From positions 1-9,119 of the forward strand of contig JAEEUX010000084.1 of NCBI GenBank assembly GCA_016290695.1: a DNA stretch of 9,119 bases, given 5' to 3'. The stretch comes from Oscillospiraceae bacterium. GTDB lineage: Bacteria; Bacillota; Clostridia; Oscillospirales; Oscillospiraceae. Position 1 is the first letter of the stretch; each line of letters opens with the position of its first letter. Under the pieces are notes generated by a model. The model searched no databases and was not told the DNA's origin. It saw only the letters and a program-made list of their open reading frames with translations. This document shows, piece after piece, positions 7,489 to 9,119 of the stretch. A program made the translations under genes and the position numbers.

Positions 7489-8193
7489 TCACACGGCGGC
7501 GAGCGCTCCGCTTTTTTCGAGGAAGCTTCTGAAGGCCTCCCTGATGAGTCCCTGGCCCTTTTCGTTGGGGTGTATGCCGTCCTCGCAGAAGAATTCCTCC
7601 ATTTTCCTCTCGGAAAGAAAGCGGCTCCTTATGTCCACCAGCGGGGTCTTAAGGCGCACGGCAAGCGCCTCCACCGCGCGCGAATAGCGCTCCTGATAGC
7701 GGTAAATCGCGTTCACATCGCCGAGCCAGTTCAGAATGCTTTCCTTGCTCAGCCCCGCGCGGCATATCCATTTCAGGTATCTTTCCGAGCAAAGGGGCGG
7801 CAGCGTCGTGAGAACGGGGGTTATCCCCTTTTCACGCAGAAGTGTAACGGCGCGCTCGTAAAGCGCGACGAATTTATCTATCGGGGTATGCGGCTCGTGC
7901 TCGCTCTCCGGTTCTGCGGCGACCTCTTCCCAGTTGAAGTCGCAGTCGTTCCCGCCGTACTCAAGGACTATCGCGGAACAGCTTTTTCCCATGTTCAGCG
8001 TCTTTTCAAGGACGCCTAAGCCCTTTTCCAGCGTACAGCCGAAGCGCGAGCGGTTATCCACCGGAACACCGAGCTCCGTTGAGAGCTTCTCGGCGTTAAA
8101 CAGCTCGCTCGTTTTATATCTTGCGTTATCCGAAAGAATAACGCCCTTCATTATAGAGTCTCCGAAAATCATTACTCCGTTATCGAGCGTCAT
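7489..8193 (-). CDS. SGNH/GDSL-family hydrolase, cytosolic
   Basis: This 234-residue protein belongs to the SGNH/GDSL superfamily of esterases, lipases and acyl-hydrolases. The catalytic blocks appear in order: the nucleophile Ser13 in FGDSIMKG (block I), Gly52 in SRFGCT (block II), Asn82 in EYGGNDCDF (block III), and Asp195/His198 in DGIHPNEKG (block V). The full Ser-Gly-Asn-His set is therefore present. No signal peptide or transmembrane helix precedes block I, so it probably acts in the cytoplasm; the substrate cannot be read from the sequence. An acidic, proline-containing insert (about residues 84-107, NWEEV to TPIDKF) follows block III. I associate this with a Clostridia subgroup annotated only as SGNH hydrolase. 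The ATG start is supported by an excellent ribosome binding site. It converges on the cupin gene and diverges from the DUF1836 gene. Confidence 0.93.
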   Translation of the reverse strand: MTLDNGVMIFGDSIMKGVILSDNARYKTSELFNAEKLSTELGVPVDNRSRFGCTLEKGLGVLEKTLNMGKSCSAIVLEYGGNDCDFNWEEVAAEPESEHEPHTPIDKFVALYERAVTLLREKGITPVLTTLPPLCSERYLKWICRAGLSKESILNWLGDVNAIYRYQERYSRAVEALAVRLKTPLVDIRSRFLSERKMEEFFCEDGIHPNEKGQGLIREAFRSFLEKSGALAAV

Positions 8194-8201
8194 TTTTTGG
8201 C

Positions 8202-8208
8202 CCTCCTT
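8202..8208 (-). promoter_or_regulatory. SGNH hydrolase ribosome binding site
   Basis: On the - strand AAGGAGG lies 8 bases before the ATG at 8193. This is a full-consensus Shine-Dalgarno and fixes the start just ahead of the GDS motif. Confidence 0.85.
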
Positions 8209-8233
8209 GTATGCAGCAAGTGGTTTTAAATAC

Positions 8234-8262
8234 TATATATCACGCTTTTGCGTATTTGTCAA
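8234..8262 (-). promoter_or_regulatory. Sigma-A-type promoter for the SGNH hydrolase gene
   Basis: On the - strand a perfect TTGACA (8262-8257), a 17-base spacer and TATATA (8239-8234) lie about 40 bases ahead of the start codon. An inverted repeat fills the middle of the spacer (separate entry). Confidence 0.82.
8242..8253. promoter_or_regulatory. Inverted repeat ACGC-TTTT-GCGT inside the SGNH promoter spacer
   Basis: This is a perfect 4+4 dyad around TTTT, placed between the -35 and -10 hexamers, where a bound repressor would block RNA polymerase. The neighbouring divergent gene encodes a putative DNA-binding protein, so an operator is plausible. The dyad is short and could be chance. Confidence 0.35.
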
Positions 8263-8305
8263 TGCGTTTTTTGAAATTTTGCAGTATAGTCTGAATCTCC
8301 TTCTA

Positions 8306-8334
8306 TTGAAAAATAACCGACATTGTGTTAATTT
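8306..8334 (+). promoter_or_regulatory. Possible promoter for the DUF1836 gene
   Basis: TTGAAA (8306-8311), 17 bases, then TAATTT (8329-8334). The spacing is ideal but the -10 is weak, and transcription would begin about at the Shine-Dalgarno (AAGGAG, 8341-8346), leaving almost no leader. The true promoter may be elsewhere in 8263-8340. Confidence 0.3.
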
Positions 8335-8357
8335 ATACATAAGGAGAGTGTTCATCA

Positions 8358-8906
8358 ATGGATATATGCAAAAATACCTCTGCGGTTTGCGAAAACATCA
8401 TAAACTTCCGTCTTCCCCGATGGAACGATTTGCCTGACCTGGAGCTGTATATGGACCAGGTAATCGCGCTTACGAATAAATTCATTGCCCCGATATGCTC
8501 GGAAAACGACAAGGCGCTCACGGCCTCGATGGTGAATAACTACGTTAAGCTCGGCGCGATGCCGCCCCCCGAGAAGAAGAAATACAGCCGCATCCACCTG
8601 GCACAGCTTATCATCATCTGCGTTTTGAAGCAGGTAATGCCCATCCCCACGATAAGCGAGCTTATCAAAATGGCGCTTTGCTTTCTTTCCGAGCAGCAGA
8701 TGCTCGACGTCTTCGCGGAATACTATGAAAAATCCGCCCGTGAAATAGCTGAAAGGACAAAGGCGCGCCTCGACAAAATCAGAAACGACCCCTCATTTTT
8801 TGACGAATTTCTTCCGGCAAGCAACGCCATCCGCTCGCAGATTGAGCTCCGCATTTCCGAAAACATTGCCCTAGCCGTGGAAAAGGACAATTCCGCGCAT
8901 AGCTAA
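8358..8906 (+). CDS. DUF1836 domain protein, putative HTH DNA-binding regulator
   Basis: This 182-residue protein matches the DUF1836 family as I remember it. It has WNDLPDLELYMDQVI (about residues 22-36), then LTASMVNNYVKLGAMPPPEKKKYSRIHLAQLIIICVLKQV (about 54-93), and a variable helical C-terminus. The SMVNNYVKLG...KKYSRIHLAQL part resembles a MerR-like winged helix-turn-helix, in which the first helices choose DNA and the wing is the PPPEKKKYS turn. The family is usually called a putative transcriptional regulator, without experiment that I know of. AAGGAGAG precedes the ATG by 9 bases. It is transcribed away from the SGNH hydrolase gene across a 164-base shared upstream region, an arrangement typical of regulators that control the divergent neighbour; that role is inference. 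The C-terminal coding end overlaps a likely terminator stem. Confidence 0.88.
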   Translation: MDICKNTSAVCENIINFRLPRWNDLPDLELYMDQVIALTNKFIAPICSENDKALTASMVNNYVKLGAMPPPEKKKYSRIHLAQLIIICVLKQVMPIPTISELIKMALCFLSEQQMLDVFAEYYEKSAREIAERTKARLDKIRNDPSFFDEFLPASNAIRSQIELRISENIALAVEKDNSAHS

Positions 8907-8931
8907 AACGCGGAGCGGGATTATGTTTTTT
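8889..8931 (+). terminator. Probable terminator of the DUF1836 gene
   Basis: AATTCCGC (8889-8896) pairs with GCGGGATT (8915-8922) with one wobble, and six Ts follow at 8926-8931. A competing 6-bp stem (TCCGCG / CGCGGA) lies inside. The left arm falls within the last codons of the gene. It is weaker than the two other terminators in the window. Confidence 0.5.
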
Positions 8932-8972
8932 CCTTAAAACGAGATAATTCTATGGAATTTTCGCCGCTGACA

Positions 8973-8981
8973 TGTTATACT
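8973..8981 (+). promoter_or_regulatory. Isolated extended -10 motif in the gene-free right end
   Basis: TGTTATACT reads as TGn followed by the hexamer TATACT, but the best -35 at 17 bases is TGGAAT, a poor match. If used, transcription would run into the palindromic repeat starting near 9000. No ORF is visible downstream inside the window. Confidence 0.3.
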
Positions 8982-8999
8982 TATTAATCAGGTAATTCT

Positions 9000-9119
9000 A
9001 AGGCAACACCGCATAATTCCGGCGCATAGATTGCGCCGTCAGGATTTTCGTCAGATTGTTCAAAAAGCGCAGGTAATACTTTGTGTATTGCCGAGTATTT
9101 TTGGACGATATGACGGAAT
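9000..9119. repeat. Palindromic, MITE-like or structured repeat, truncated by the window end
   Basis: No ORF is seen here. The stretch holds two nested structures. The first is a perfect 7-bp hairpin, CGGCGCA (9020-9026) and TGCGCCG (9032-9038), with loop TAGAT. The second is a large imperfect hairpin from about 9046 to 9118. Its apical stem is GGTAATAC (9072-9079) with GTATTGCC (9085-9092) around loop TTTGT; then a 5-by-5 internal loop; then a long lower stem pairing 9046-9066 with 9098-9118 with a few G-T wobbles and one mismatch. The pairing reaches the last bases of the window, so the element probably continues. The left end, beginning around AAGGCAACACCGCA, may pair with sequence beyond the window. 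Such dense self-complementarity is typical of dispersed palindromic elements or non-autonomous transposons; a structured RNA is the alternative. Confidence 0.6.

Noticed and set aside
6251..7492. Long - strand open frame (413 codons) opposite the cupin gene
   Set aside because: Same antisense artefact. The + strand frame has two clear cupin metal motifs, a promoter and a ribosome binding site, and the - strand frame would read through the terminator stem.
8285..8290. TATAGT as a -10 for the DUF1836 gene
   Set aside because: The sequence at the required -35 distance (around 8262-8267) is not TTGACA-like, and the TTGAAA at 8271 is only 8 bases away.
8946..8959. Small dyad AATTC-TATG-GAATT
   Set aside because: Only 5 bp, AT-rich, no T-tract and no gene to control; likely chance.

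Overview
The window reads as a GC-rich Bacillota chromosome, most likely a gut-type Clostridia (Oscillospiraceae-like). The grounds are the strong C/G bias at third codon positions, AT-rich intergenic sequence with sigma-A-type promoters, good AGGAGG-like ribosome binding sites, and a DUF1836 protein, a family I know from Bacillota. The taxonomic guess is inference.

Bases 1-6215 are the end of a + strand nucleotide-biosynthesis operon. It runs: the 3' part of pyrG (CTP synthase), carA (small subunit of carbamoyl-phosphate synthase), then one 1349-residue ORF joining a full-length CarB to a full-length DapF (diaminopimelate epimerase). A strong intrinsic terminator follows. The fusion has essentially no linker. 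CarB reaches its natural C-terminus at about residue 1072, and DapF begins at residue 1073, where its initiator Met has become Leu. A pyrimidine/arginine precursor enzyme is thus covalently tied to the enzyme making meso-diaminopimelate for lysine and peptidoglycan. This is the most notable item in the window.

Bases 6216-7482 hold a stand-alone transcription unit: a near-consensus promoter (TTGAAA-17-TATACT), a 366-residue protein of two similar cupin domains separated by a Cys-rich linker, and a 12-bp-stem terminator that also serves the converging gene.

Bases 7489-8906 hold a divergent pair. A cytosolic SGNH/GDSL hydrolase lies on the - strand, with a TTGACA-17-TATATA promoter whose spacer carries a 12-base inverted repeat. 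A DUF1836 putative DNA-binding protein lies on the + strand.

Bases 8907-9119 have no gene. They hold a probable terminator, an isolated extended -10 motif, and the start of a strongly palindromic, MITE-like or structured repeat cut by the window end.

The nucleotide operon is coherent: PyrG and CarA are both glutamine amidotransferases, and CarA-CarB makes carbamoyl phosphate for pyrimidines and arginine. The cupin, SGNH and DUF1836 genes have no evident metabolic link to it. I see no rRNA, tRNA, CRISPR array, phage or IS transposase gene.
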